Counted from the stretch's first letter, positions 25,441 to 34,192 are shown. The stretch is 64,000 bases of DNA from Rhodospirillaceae bacterium (GCA_008012315.1 SSEL01000037.1:62001-126000), one strand, 5' to 3'. The notes: generated by a model not told the origin, from the letters alone. Numbers and translations: made by a program.

Positions 25441-26421
25441 ATGCGCATCGTTCCCGGCCGCTTCAATTGCGATCCGATCCTTCAGGCAGCGTGGCTTTAT
25501 TATCACGACAACCTGACGCAGCAGGAGATCGCCGATATTCTCGGTGTGTCGCGCGCGACGGTGATCAATTATCTCAATTCCGCGCGCGACCAGCATGTGG
25601 TCACGATCAGCGTAAAGCCCGAGGTGATGAACACCATTTCGCTCGCACAGGAGTTGTGTGAGCGGTTTGCGTTGGAAGATGCACTGATCATTCCGGAAGA
25701 TGGTGGCCGCGGGAACCTCATCGATCGGATCGGCGCGGCGGCAGCGCATTATATCGGCCTGTCCTGCCAGAGCGGCGATGTCATCGGCGTTGCCTGGGGA
25801 CGTACCGTGCTGGCCATGTCGACCCGCGTCCCGCCCACCACCGCGACCGATCTCAAGGTCGTGCAGATCGTCGGCAGCATGCTGCTGGATGACGGCACCT
25901 CGGCCGAAGTCTGCACCGCCAATATCGCCCATCGTCTTGGCGCGGTCTGCGTCAACCTGCATCTGCCGGCCTTGCTCAGCAGCCGCGACTTGCGCGACGC
26001 GCTGATGACGGAGGCCATGGTGGTCGATCAATTCGACCTCATCCGGCGCTGCAGCCAGGTCTATTTCGGCATCTGCACCCTGGAGCGGGACAGCCTCGTC
26101 TATAACAGCGGCCTCACCACGCCGCAAAGCAGCATCACCTATCAGGAAGGTGGCGCCGTCGGCGTCATTGCCGGCCGCTTCTATGACCGGCAGGGACGTC
26201 CGGTACTGGCGGAAATCGACGACCGCCGGATCGGCATCACGCTGCAGGAACTGAAAGAGATTCCGAAGCGCATCGCCGTCGCCGGCGGACCGGAAAAGGT
26301 GAAGCCGATCCTGGCGGCCCTGGTCGGCGGCTACGTGACGACGCTGATCACCGATGAAGCGACCGCGCGCGGGGTTCTCGCCGAAGCGGATCAGCCGGCG
26401 AACCTGCGGCAGGCCGGCTGA
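25441..26421 (+). CDS. SorC-family transcriptional regulator
   Basis: A 326-residue regulator of the SorC/DeoR-like sugar-binding family. The N-terminal HTH reads AAWLYYHDNLTQQEIADILGVSRATVINYLNSAR. The C-terminal domain (about 60-315) contains GVAWGRTVLAM, GDVIGV and the GRFYDRQGRPV..EIDDR.IGI block that binds phosphorylated sugars. EryD of the erythritol operon belongs to this family. ATG at 25441 is chosen; a longer frame upstream overlaps the terminator. It converges with dhaL and probably controls the divergent dhaKL/transporter promoters. Confidence 0.92.
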   Translation: MRIVPGRFNCDPILQAAWLYYHDNLTQQEIADILGVSRATVINYLNSARDQHVVTISVKPEVMNTISLAQELCERFALEDALIIPEDGGRGNLIDRIGAAAAHYIGLSCQSGDVIGVAWGRTVLAMSTRVPPTTATDLKVVQIVGSMLLDDGTSAEVCTANIAHRLGAVCVNLHLPALLSSRDLRDALMTEAMVVDQFDLIRRCSQVYFGICTLERDSLVYNSGLTTPQSSITYQEGGAVGVIAGRFYDRQGRPVLAEIDDRRIGITLQELKEIPKRIAVAGGPEKVKPILAALVGGYVTTLITDEATARGVLAEADQPANLRQAG

Positions 26422-26427
26422 CGATCC

Positions 26428-27087
26428 TCAGTTCGTCAGCGCGGCGACACCTTGCGCCATGGTGCGCAGGGTGATGAAGGTCGAGGCGGCACCCGGATCC
26501 ATGTGACCCAGGGACCGCTCGCCGAGCTTGCTGGAGCGGCCTTTCTTCGCCGTCATATCAGCCGTCGCCTTCATGCCGCTTTCCGCGCCGCTCGCCGCCG
26601 CCTGCAGGCAATCGGCCAGCGATTTCCCATCCGCCAGGGCGGCTTTCGCAGCAGCGACGGCCGGCATCCAGGCATCGACCATGGTCTTGTCGCCGGGTTC
26701 CGCCTTGCCGCGATCGACGATGCCCTGTGCGGCGGCTTCGATGAAGGCGACCATGGTGGCGGCATCGAGAGTCTCGCGGCCTTTCAGCGCCGCGCCGCCC
26801 CGCATGAAGGCGGTGGCGTAAAGTGGCCCGGCCGAGGCACCGACGGCATTCAGGAAGGCCTTGGCGGCGGTATTGCAGATATCGGTGAAGCTCTTATCCG
26901 CGCCGATGCCGGCCAGCGCTTCGCGGACGGCAGTCCAGCCGATCGCCATGGTGACGCCGTGATCGCCATCGCCGATCACACCGTCGAGATCGGACAGCCA
27001 CCCCTTTTCCGCCTCGATCGCTTCGCCGATCCGGTTGAACAGGGCGACGAATTGAGCCGGTGTGATCTGTTGTATCGTCTCAGTCAT
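26428..27087 (-). CDS. dhaL: dihydroxyacetone-kinase-type subunit DhaL (nucleotide domain)
   Basis: A 219-residue all-helical DhaL domain that carries the nucleotide. The Mg-ADP-binding Asp cluster is intact in DLDGVIGDGDHGVTMAIGW. SAGPLYATAFMRGGAAL and the C-terminal KKGRSSKLGERSLGHMDPGAAS are the further nucleotide-contact loops. It works with DhaK, encoded 19 bases upstream in the same direction, to phosphorylate dihydroxyacetone or a C4 ketose such as L-erythrulose. No PTS DhaM is nearby, so the pair probably uses ATP directly. Confidence 0.92.
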   Translation of the reverse strand: MTETIQQITPAQFVALFNRIGEAIEAEKGWLSDLDGVIGDGDHGVTMAIGWTAVREALAGIGADKSFTDICNTAAKAFLNAVGASAGPLYATAFMRGGAALKGRETLDAATMVAFIEAAAQGIVDRGKAEPGDKTMVDAWMPAVAAAKAALADGKSLADCLQAAASGAESGMKATADMTAKKGRSSKLGERSLGHMDPGAASTFITLRTMAQGVAALTN

Positions 27088-27106
27088 GGGATCTCTCGAA
27101 TAACGG

Positions 27107-28117
27107 TTAGGCGACCTGGAACATCGCGCAGCGGCAGGGATGGTCGAGATGCTTCTTCAGATCGGCATCGAGCTTCATCAGCGTCACCGACATACCGGCC
27201 ATTTCCAGCGAGGTGACATAATTGCCGACGAAAGACCGATGGATCTTGATCCCGGCCTCGTCCAACCGCTGCTTGACCCGGCGATGCACGACATAAAGCT
27301 CCATCAGCGAGGTGGAGCCGAGCCCGTTCACCAGCAAGGCGACTTCATCGCCGGCACCGGCTTTCGCTTCCGCCAGGATACCGTCCACCAGGCTGTCGGT
27401 AACCGCATCGGCGCTTTGCAGCTTGCCGCGCGCGACACCGGGCTCGCCGTGAATGCCCATGCCGATTTCCATCTCGTCCTCGCCGATCTCGAAATTCGGC
27501 TTCAGCGTATGGGGCAGCGAGCAGGGACCGAGCGCGACGCCCATCGTATAGGTGGCGCGATTGGCCTTTTCCGCCACGGCGACGACAGCGTCCAGATCCA
27601 GCATCTGGTCGGCCGCCGCACCGGCGACCTTGAAGACGAAGAAATCGCCGGCGACGCCGCGCCGCTCTTTCCATTTATCCGCCGGGGCGGAGGCAACGTC
27701 ATCGGTGACGAGCACGGTGCGGACAGTGATGTCTTCCATCGCACACATCTCGGCCGCCATGTCGAAGTTCATCACGTCGCCGGCATAGTTGCCATAGAGA
27801 TAGACCACACCGGCGCCGCCATCGATCGCCTTGGTCGCCTCGATGATGGGATCGGGCGCCGGGGAGGCAAAGACATTGCCGACGGCGGCGGCATCGGCCA
27901 GGCCCTTGCCGACATAGCCGAGGAAGGCCGGCTCATGGCCCGATCCGCCGCCGATCAGGATGCCGACCTTGCCGTCGCGCGGGCCGTCCACGGCCACGAT
28001 CGATCTGGGATTGCTGTCCAGGCGGCGCAGGATGTCGCCATGGGCGCCGATGACGCCGTCCAGCATCTCGGTGATGATGTTGTTGGCATCGTTGATCAAT
28101 TTTTTGGTCTTGGCCAT
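27107..28117 (-). CDS. dhaK: dihydroxyacetone-kinase-type subunit DhaK (substrate domain)
   Basis: A 336-residue substrate-binding subunit. The ketose-binding GGGSGHEPAFLGYVGKGLADAA and VFASPAPDPI are present, as is MEIGMGIHGEPGVARG, whose His forms the hemiaminal with the substrate carbonyl. The ATG at 28117 follows GGGGAG; the frame runs on to 28168 without support. DhaK-type kinases in tetritol operons (LerK/DerK) act on erythrulose, so the substrate may be C3 or C4. It is transcribed divergently from the ABC importer. Confidence 0.92.
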   Translation of the reverse strand: MAKTKKLINDANNIITEMLDGVIGAHGDILRRLDSNPRSIVAVDGPRDGKVGILIGGGSGHEPAFLGYVGKGLADAAAVGNVFASPAPDPIIEATKAIDGGAGVVYLYGNYAGDVMNFDMAAEMCAMEDITVRTVLVTDDVASAPADKWKERRGVAGDFFVFKVAGAAADQMLDLDAVVAVAEKANRATYTMGVALGPCSLPHTLKPNFEIGEDEMEIGMGIHGEPGVARGKLQSADAVTDSLVDGILAEAKAGAGDEVALLVNGLGSTSLMELYVVHRRVKQRLDEAGIKIHRSFVGNYVTSLEMAGMSVTLMKLDADLKKHLDHPCRCAMFQVA

Positions 28118-28162
28118 TTGCCACTCCCCGCAATCGAAGCTGATGAGAGTGATAATTACATC

Positions 28163-28180
28163 TGCCAAACTGGTTTGACA
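28163..28180 (+). promoter_or_regulatory. candidate operator between dhaK and the importer genes
   Basis: Imperfect inverted repeat TGCCAAAC-TG-GTTTGACA (one mismatch) in the 144-base divergent promoter region. Placed between two operons of the same pathway, it is a candidate SorC-type site. Confidence 0.4.
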
Positions 28181-28261
28181 AACGTCGAAGTGCTGGCTAG
28201 CTTAAATCCAACAAGAAATTTTGCGTTGGCCCAGTTGCGGCATTTCCTCGGGGAGGCATCA

Positions 28262-29740
28262 GTGACGAGCAAGCTCGACTTCATGACATCATCATCCGGC
28301 CTGTCGCGCCGCCATGTATTGAAAGGCGCCGCCGCCGCGGCTTCGGTTGCGGGCTTCGGCGGATTGTCGCGCCTGGCTTTGGCGGACTCGCCGCTGAAAG
28401 GCGAATCGCTGCATCTCTCCATCCTCGGTATCGCCGGCTGGGTGCCGTCCTCGCTCGGTGTGAAGATGTCGCCGATCTTCGCGGAATACGCGAAGCAGAA
28501 ATACGGTTACGACGTCGATTTCAGCTTTGCCGATGCGCCCTTCTCGGCCTTGTTCCAGAAGGCGGCGACCTCGCTGGCGACCCGCTCGCAGGAATACAAT
28601 ATCATCATCTCCGACAGCCAGTGGCTGGGTGCTTTCGCCAAGCCGAAATGGGTCGTCAAGATCGACGATCTGCTGAAGGAGCAGCCGGGCCTGACGCCGG
28701 AATGGTATTCGCCGGTCATCAGCGCCACTTACCAGACCTATCCGGACGGCTCGCAGCAGCTCTGGGGCCTGCCGCAGGAAGGTGACGTGGTCGCCCTTTA
28801 TGTTCGCAAGGACATGCTGGAAGACCCGGCGGAGAAAGAAGCCTTCAAGAAAAAATACAATAAGGATCTGCCGCAGACCTTCGACGATTTCGCCGAGCTC
28901 ACCATGGCGGAGTTCGAAAAGGTCGCTGAATTCTTCACCCGGCCGGACAAGAACCTCTACGGCACGGCGATGCAGTATTCGCGCGAATACGATTTCATCA
29001 GCTGCTTCCTCTATCCCTTCATGTGGAGCCGCGGCGGCGAGATCTGGGATCCGAAGACCGCGCAGGTGCACGGCATCCTCAACAGCAAGGTCAATGCCGA
29101 AGCCCTCGAGCAGATGAAGCATTGGCTGAAATACATGCCGGACGGTGCGCTGAATTACGGCATTGCCGAGGAAATCGACGTCTTCACCCAGGGCAAGGTC
29201 TTCTCCTGCTTCCAATGGGCGGCCGTCGGTCCGGCGATGATCCCCGATGCGCTCAAGGGCAAGGTCATGGTGGTGCCGCCGCCCAAGCATGGCAACGGCT
29301 CGGATGCCAAGCGCGTCTATACCTTCGGTGGCCAGTCCTGGGTCATCAACGCCTTCAATGACGAAAACAACATGCAGGCGACGATCGACTTCATGCGCTG
29401 GTGGTATCAGCCGGACGTGCAGCTCGAATATGCCAAGCGCGGCGGCAATCCCTGCGACAAGGCGACCTTGTCGCGCTCCGATTTCGACGATATGCAGCCA
29501 TGGTTCCGCACCTATAAGTATATGCTGGCGGAAGGCCGGTCGCGGGACTTCTGGCACCATCCGAAATATGCCGAAATGCTCTCGGTGCAGCAGGAAGCCT
29601 TCACCAGCTTCATGACGGGACAGACCAGCGATCCGATGAAGGTGCTGGATTATGTCGCCTGCAAGCAGCAGAGCATTTTGTTCGAGGCCGGTACGGCGAA
29701 GGAGAAGGCGCCTGATACTTGCGCCAGCATCAGCCTCTAA
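28262..29740 (+). CDS. CUT1-type ABC transporter substrate-binding protein (Tat-exported)
   Basis: A 492-residue periplasmic solute-binding protein for a sugar or polyol. The GTG at 28262 follows GGGGAGG closely; ATG at 28283 is the alternative. The Tat signal SRRHVLKGAAAAASVAGFGG is followed by a long hydrophobic stretch, implying export after folding. The mature protein is large for the family and has the extracellular binding protein type 1 layout, with ..GLPQEGDVVALYVRKDMLEDP and FTFGGQSWVIN-like stretches. It heads the transporter operon opposite dhaKL. The ligand is not readable. Confidence 0.9.
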   Translation: MTSKLDFMTSSSGLSRRHVLKGAAAAASVAGFGGLSRLALADSPLKGESLHLSILGIAGWVPSSLGVKMSPIFAEYAKQKYGYDVDFSFADAPFSALFQKAATSLATRSQEYNIIISDSQWLGAFAKPKWVVKIDDLLKEQPGLTPEWYSPVISATYQTYPDGSQQLWGLPQEGDVVALYVRKDMLEDPAEKEAFKKKYNKDLPQTFDDFAELTMAEFEKVAEFFTRPDKNLYGTAMQYSREYDFISCFLYPFMWSRGGEIWDPKTAQVHGILNSKVNAEALEQMKHWLKYMPDGALNYGIAEEIDVFTQGKVFSCFQWAAVGPAMIPDALKGKVMVVPPPKHGNGSDAKRVYTFGGQSWVINAFNDENNMQATIDFMRWWYQPDVQLEYAKRGGNPCDKATLSRSDFDDMQPWFRTYKYMLAEGRSRDFWHHPKYAEMLSVQQEAFTSFMTGQTSDPMKVLDYVACKQQSILFEAGTAKEKAPDTCASISL

Positions 29741-29754
29741 TTCGGTGTTGCAAC

Positions 29755-29790
29755 GCACTCTCCCTCAGCCGGAAACGGCTGGGGGAGTGC
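29755..29790 (+). terminator. intercistronic GAAA-tetraloop hairpin after binding-protein gene
   Basis: GCACTCTCCCTCAGCCG - GAAA - CGGCTGGGGGAGTGC forms a long stem with one bulge, 15 bases after the stop of the binding-protein gene. No T-run follows, so partial termination or protection of the upstream mRNA (high binding protein, low permease) is likelier than full termination. Confidence 0.6.
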
Positions 29791-29824
29791 TGCATTTGAC
29801 GTATAGAGTAATAAGCGCGATGGA

Positions 29825-29863
29825 TAGAGCGCGATCGTCTTCTATCTTTCTTGATTAGAGCCG
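29825..29863 (+). repeat. vestige of the 138-bp palindromic repeat element
   Basis: TAGAGCGCGATCGTCTT matches the left end of the elements at 35876 and 52915, and TTAGAGCCGG nearby resembles an inverted right end. The internal hairpins are missing. The second piece lies just before the ribosome site of the permease gene. Confidence 0.5.
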
Positions 29864-29873
29864 GGGAGGCGTT

Positions 29874-30857
29874 GTGCAGAGTAATCGTTCCGGTTCACCA
29901 GCAAGCCGCGGCTTGCTTGCGGCGATGCATCCGACCGGCCAGGCAGGGTTGACGGCGCGGTTTTTTGCGCTGCTGAATGACCGGCGCTTTCTGCCGCTCA
30001 TGCTGCTGACCCCGGTTCTCGTCTTCTTCATCATCTGGAACACGATCCCGTTGCTCTGGCTGCTGGGCCTCAGCTTCCAGAAATATTCCTTGACCAGCGG
30101 CGACGACCCGGCCTTTACCGGCTTTGCCAATTATCTGGAGATTCTCGGCAACAGCTCGGTCTGGCAGGATCTCAGCCGGACCTTTGTCTGGGTCTTCCTG
30201 AGCGTCGTCCTGCAGACCGGCCTTGGCGTCGCGCTTGGTTTCCTGTTCTGGGGCAGCCACAAGCTGCCGGGCCGCCGCATCGCGCTGACATTGCTCTTCG
30301 CGCCGATGGTGCTGACGCCGGTCGCGACCGGCACCTTCTTCCGGCTGATCTATGATCCGACCTTCGGCATCCTCAACCAGGTGATCCGCGCCATCGGCTT
30401 GCCTTCGGTCGATTTCCTCGGCCAGTCATCGACGGCCTTCTGGGCGGTCCTGGCCGTCGATACCTGGATGTGGACGCCGTTCCTGATGCTGATGACCCTG
30501 GCGGCGCTCGGCTCGGTACCGAAGGCGGAACTGGAAGCGGCGGAAGTCGATCAGCTTCCCTGGCACCAGCGCTTGCGCCTGATCATTCTGCACCACGGCA
30601 AGTTCATCCTGATGCTGGGCGTCCTGCTGCGCACCATCGATAGTTTCAAGACGATGGACTTGGTCCTGCAGATGACCAAGGGCGGCCCGGGCTCGACCAC
30701 CAATCTGGTGGCGCTGACCCTCTACCGCCAATCCTTCGAGAGCTTCAATCTCGGCTGGTCATCGGCGCTCGCCGTCATCCTGCTGCTGATCTCCATCGCC
30801 TTCACCTCGATCTTCATCTTCGTCCTCAATCTCAAGCGGCGGGGAGATGCGGCATGA
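29874..30857 (+). CDS. ABC sugar transporter permease 1
   Basis: A 327-residue inner-membrane permease of the MalF/UgpA type. It has about six helices and the EAA loop ..ELEAAEVDQLPWHQRLRLIILHHG (normally EAAxxDGAxxxxxFxxIxxP), which docks to the ATPase. The GTG at 29874 follows GGGGAGG. The protein starts with a roughly 30-residue hydrophilic tail. Overlaps permease 2 by four bases (ATGA). Confidence 0.92.
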   Translation: MQSNRSGSPASRGLLAAMHPTGQAGLTARFFALLNDRRFLPLMLLTPVLVFFIIWNTIPLLWLLGLSFQKYSLTSGDDPAFTGFANYLEILGNSSVWQDLSRTFVWVFLSVVLQTGLGVALGFLFWGSHKLPGRRIALTLLFAPMVLTPVATGTFFRLIYDPTFGILNQVIRAIGLPSVDFLGQSSTAFWAVLAVDTWMWTPFLMLMTLAALGSVPKAELEAAEVDQLPWHQRLRLIILHHGKFILMLGVLLRTIDSFKTMDLVLQMTKGGPGSTTNLVALTLYRQSFESFNLGWSSALAVILLLISIAFTSIFIFVLNLKRRGDAA

Positions 30858-31681
30858 GCAATCTGCGCCAGACCCTCTACCACGCCTTGCTGTGGCTGAT
30901 CTCGCTGCTGTTCTTCTCGCCGGTCGCCTGGCTGATGCTGTCCTCCTTCAAGGGCCGGAACGACATTCTGGCGGTGCCGGCGAAACTCGTCTTCACGCCG
31001 ACTTTGGATAACTATGTCCAGCTCTTCGAGCGCAACGGCTTCCTGCAGCAATTGCTCAACAGTTTCATCATGTCGGTCGCCGCCGTGATCGTTGCGGTGG
31101 TCGTGTCGTTCCTGGCGGCTTTCTGTTTTTCGCGTTTCAAGCCGAAGGGCACGGACTTCCTGATGTTCCTGCTGCTCTCGGTGCGCATGTTGCCGGGAAC
31201 GGCGGTGATCCTGCCGGTCTATCTGATGTATGTGGCCTTCGGCTGGAAGGACAGCCATGCCGCGCTGACCCTGTTCTATGCGATGTTCTCGATCCCCTTC
31301 TCGGTCTGGATCCTGAAGGGCTTCATCGATGGCGTTTCGCTGCGCTTCGATGAAACCGGCCTGGTCAATGGTGCGTCCTGGTGGCATGTGATCTTCCGCG
31401 TGGTGCTGCCGCAGGTGCGGCCCGGGCTGATCGCCGCCTTCATCTTCAACATGATCTTCGTCTGGAACGAATTTCTTTTCGACTACATCATCGGCGGCCG
31501 CAAGACGGCCAATGTCCCGGTCGCCCTGGCGACCGGCGCCTATGCCGATGGCGGTGTCGACTGGGCTTTCGTATCGACCCTGTCGACGGTCTATCTGCTG
31601 CCGCCGATCATCGCCATTTACGTTTTCCAACGGTACCTGCTGGTCGGCATGACCTTCGGGACGGTGCGGGGAGAAGTCTGA
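30854..31681 (+). CDS. ABC sugar transporter permease 2
   Basis: A 275-residue MalG/UgpE-type permease with six helices. The EAA-type loop reads FDETGLVNGASWWHVIFRVVLPQVRPGL, and the usual MLPGTAVILPVYLMY segment is present. It pairs with permease 1 to form the translocation channel. Its stop TGA shares a base with the ATG of the next small gene. Confidence 0.92.
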   Translation: MSNLRQTLYHALLWLISLLFFSPVAWLMLSSFKGRNDILAVPAKLVFTPTLDNYVQLFERNGFLQQLLNSFIMSVAAVIVAVVVSFLAAFCFSRFKPKGTDFLMFLLLSVRMLPGTAVILPVYLMYVAFGWKDSHAALTLFYAMFSIPFSVWILKGFIDGVSLRFDETGLVNGASWWHVIFRVVLPQVRPGLIAAFIFNMIFVWNEFLFDYIIGGRKTANVPVALATGAYADGGVDWAFVSTLSTVYLLPPIIAIYVFQRYLLVGMTFGTVRGEV

Positions 31682-31965
31682 TGGTCGCGACCAGATCCTT
31701 CCCGGTCAAGGCGGAGATCGTGCTGATCTGCGCCATGCTGATCGGCTTCGCGCTGATCGCCCAGCAATGGAGCATGACGCTCTATAAAGTCGGCCTCGGA
31801 ATCGTCGTGCTGTCGACCTTGCTGGAAATCGCCGTAGGCAATCTGCCAAAGACGGCCTCGGTCGGCCGCAGCCTGACGATCATCGCCGTTATCCTGGCCA
31901 TCGTGCTCGCCGTCTTCCTGATCGGCATTGCGCTGGTTCCCTATCTGACCAATTTGGGGCGCTGA
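31681..31965 (+). CDS. small three-span membrane protein in ABC operon
   Basis: A 94-residue hydrophobic protein with predicted helices at about 12-28, 33-50 and 63-87. It is translationally coupled on both sides (one-base overlaps at 31681 and 31965), so its expression is tied to the permeases and ATPases. Some polyol importers, such as rhizobial glycerol GlpSTPQUV, also encode a small membrane protein in the operon (GlpU) and two ATPases; this one may play the same unknown role but is not recognisably homologous by eye. Confidence 0.75.
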   Translation: MVATRSFPVKAEIVLICAMLIGFALIAQQWSMTLYKVGLGIVVLSTLLEIAVGNLPKTASVGRSLTIIAVILAIVLAVFLIGIALVPYLTNLGR

Positions 31966-33095
31966 TGACGAGTGTCGCCTTTTCCGGATTGACCAAGAGC
32001 TATCGCGGCACGCCTGCGCTGGACGATCTCACGCTGACGGTGCGCGCCGATTCCCTGACGGTTCTTTGCGGCCCGCCGCAATCGGGTAAATCGGTGCTGC
32101 TGCGCCTGCTGGTCGGGCTGGAGAAAACCGATTCCGGCCAGATCGTCGTCGATGGGCAGGATGTGACAAAGCTGCCGCCGGGCGGCCGGCGCATCGGCTA
32201 TGTGCCGCAATCCTTCGCACTCTATCCGCATCTGACGGTCTATGAAAACATTGCTTATCCGATGCGCCTGCAAGGTGCCCGGAATGCCGATATCGCTGCG
32301 AAGGTCGAGCGCGCCGTCCAGCTGCTGTCGATCGGCCATCTTTTGAAGAAACGGCCGGATCAGCTTTCCGGCGGCGAGAAGCAGCGCGTGGCGATTGCGC
32401 GGGGGCTGCTCAAGGATGCGCAGATCTTCGTGCTGGACGATCCGCTGGTCGGGCTGGACTACAAATTGCGCGAACGCCTGATGGATGATCTGCGGACCAT
32501 GCGGCGGGAATTGGGCGCGACATTCCTTTACGCCACCTCCGATGCCTTGGAGGCGCTGACCATGGCCGAGGATATCGTGGTGATGGATCGCGGCCGCGTG
32601 GTCGAACATGCGCCGGTGGACCGCCTTTATCACGAGCCGCAGCATCTTCGCTCGATGGAGCTGGTCGGTTTCCCCGGCAGCAACCTGTTGCCCGGCCGGA
32701 TCGATGCCGGCATCTGCGTGACGCCGATCGGCCGGTTCGCCGTGACTCCGGAGGCGACCGCTCCGGACGCGACGGCCCCGGCAAACGGGGCCGAGGTCAT
32801 CGTCGGCTTGCGCCCGGAGGCGGTCGAGTTGCAGCCTGCGGGGACCGGTCAGCTAAGCGGGCAGGCCAGCGTCAGCCTGGTAGAGGATCTGGGCGGTGAA
32901 CAGGTGGTCTATCTGGAGACCGGCGGGCTGACGCTCGTGACCTGCCTCTCGGTCGGGCGCGGCGAGACGCCGGCTTATGGCCAGACGGTTGCCTATCGTT
33001 TCGATCCGGCAGCGGCGGTGATTTTCGATCCGGCATCCAGCCGGCGTGTCGGTTGTGGTTGTTTCGAGGGGCAGGAGAAGATCCGCCATGCCTGA
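31965..33095 (+). CDS. ABC transporter ATPase A (degenerate Walker B/H-loop)
   Basis: A 376-residue MalK-type ATPase with a C-terminal TOBE-like regulatory domain (about 240-360). Walker A is G36-PPQSGKS and the signature LSGGEKQ (134-140) is canonical. The catalytic Glu after Walker B is replaced by Asp (FVLDDP, D159), and the switch His is Ser192 (ATSDALEAL instead of THDxxEA). This subunit therefore probably binds ATP but hydrolyses it poorly. The partner ATPase has the reverse defects. Its last 8 bases overlap ATPase B. Confidence 0.92.
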   Translation: MTSVAFSGLTKSYRGTPALDDLTLTVRADSLTVLCGPPQSGKSVLLRLLVGLEKTDSGQIVVDGQDVTKLPPGGRRIGYVPQSFALYPHLTVYENIAYPMRLQGARNADIAAKVERAVQLLSIGHLLKKRPDQLSGGEKQRVAIARGLLKDAQIFVLDDPLVGLDYKLRERLMDDLRTMRRELGATFLYATSDALEALTMAEDIVVMDRGRVVEHAPVDRLYHEPQHLRSMELVGFPGSNLLPGRIDAGICVTPIGRFAVTPEATAPDATAPANGAEVIVGLRPEAVELQPAGTGQLSGQASVSLVEDLGGEQVVYLETGGLTLVTCLSVGRGETPAYGQTVAYRFDPAAAVIFDPASSRRVGCGCFEGQEKIRHA

Positions 33096-34173
33096 TATTC
33101 GCCTGGATGCCATCACCCGCCGCTTCGGCCAGCAGGTCGCCGTCGACAATCTCTCGATGACCTTCGATGAATGGACGGTCACCTGCCTGCTGGGGCCGTC
33201 TGGCTGCGGCAAGACCACGCTGATGCGCATGATCGCCGGCCTTGAAACGCCGACATCCGGCCGGATCTTTTTCGGCGAGCGAGAGGTAACCCATCTGCCG
33301 CCGCGCAAGCGCAATATCGGCATGGTGTTCCAGTATCCGGTGATGTATCCGACCTTGACGGTACGCGAGAACATCGCCTTGCCGCTGGACAACAATGCCG
33401 GCCTGGATGCAAAGACGTGCCAGGCACGGATCGACGAAGTGCTGAACATCCTGCAGCTCGGTGCCGTGGCCAATCGCTATATCGATCAGCTCGATGCCGG
33501 CACCCGCCAGAAGGTCGCCGTGGCGCGGGCGGTGGCGCGGCAGACCGATATCATCCTGTTCGACGAACCGACCACCAATGTCGAGGTCAATGCCAAGCTG
33601 CAATTGGTCCGGGCCTTCAAGGAAGTCGCGCAGCGCATGCGCCAGACGATCATCTATGTGACCCATGACCAGACCGAGGCGATGACGCTGGCCGACCAGA
33701 TCGCCTTGATGCGGTCGGGGGCGATCGTGCAATGCGACAAGCCGCGCGCCCTCTATAACCACCCGACCACGGAATTCGGCGGCTGGTTCCTCGGCAGCCC
33801 GGGCATGAATTTCATCACCGCCGCCGTCAAGGGCGGCCGGATCGAGGCGCCGCTTTTCCCGGCGCCGATCGCCGCACCGTCCGGCATTGCGGAAGGTGAG
33901 ATCACGCTTGGCTTGCGGCCTGAGGCCCTGCGTCTGCAGGCTGCGCCCGGTGCCGGGACCGTGCCGGCGGTGATCGAGGATATCTCCATTACGATCGGCG
34001 GGCGGTATCTTTTCCGTCTTGGCATCGGCGGCATTTCCGTGAAGGTTAAGCATGCTGGCGGCGCCGTGTCGGGATTGGAGATGCGGCGCGGGGCAACGGC
34101 GCATCTGGAATGTCCGCCGGCACAGATCGCATTCTTTTTAAAGGGCCAGAGGGTCGCGGCTGCGGCCGGCTGA
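33088..34173 (+). CDS. ABC transporter ATPase B (degenerate signature/D-loop)
   Basis: A 361-residue MalK-type ATPase. Walker A GPSGCGKTT (36-44), Walker B ILFDEP with Glu160 and the switch His193 (VTHDQTEAM) are canonical. The LSGGQ signature is changed to LDAGTRQ (135-141) and the D-loop SNLD to TNVE. Paired with ATPase A it would form one complete ATP site (B Walker motifs with A signature) and one degenerate site. The ATG at 33088 gives the normal family start; the frame upstream overlaps ATPase A. The TOBE-type C-terminus is present. Confidence 0.92.
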   Translation: MPDIRLDAITRRFGQQVAVDNLSMTFDEWTVTCLLGPSGCGKTTLMRMIAGLETPTSGRIFFGEREVTHLPPRKRNIGMVFQYPVMYPTLTVRENIALPLDNNAGLDAKTCQARIDEVLNILQLGAVANRYIDQLDAGTRQKVAVARAVARQTDIILFDEPTTNVEVNAKLQLVRAFKEVAQRMRQTIIYVTHDQTEAMTLADQIALMRSGAIVQCDKPRALYNHPTTEFGGWFLGSPGMNFITAAVKGGRIEAPLFPAPIAAPSGIAEGEITLGLRPEALRLQAAPGAGTVPAVIEDISITIGGRYLFRLGIGGISVKVKHAGGAVSGLEMRRGATAHLECPPAQIAFFLKGQRVAAAAG

Positions 34174-34192
34174 CCGATGGAGACCTTGAAAC

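Noticed and set aside
27140-28261. Upstream extension of the sugar-binding-protein frame over dhaK
   Set aside because: The frame is open by chance across dhaK; the Tat signal and a good ribosome site place the start at 28262.
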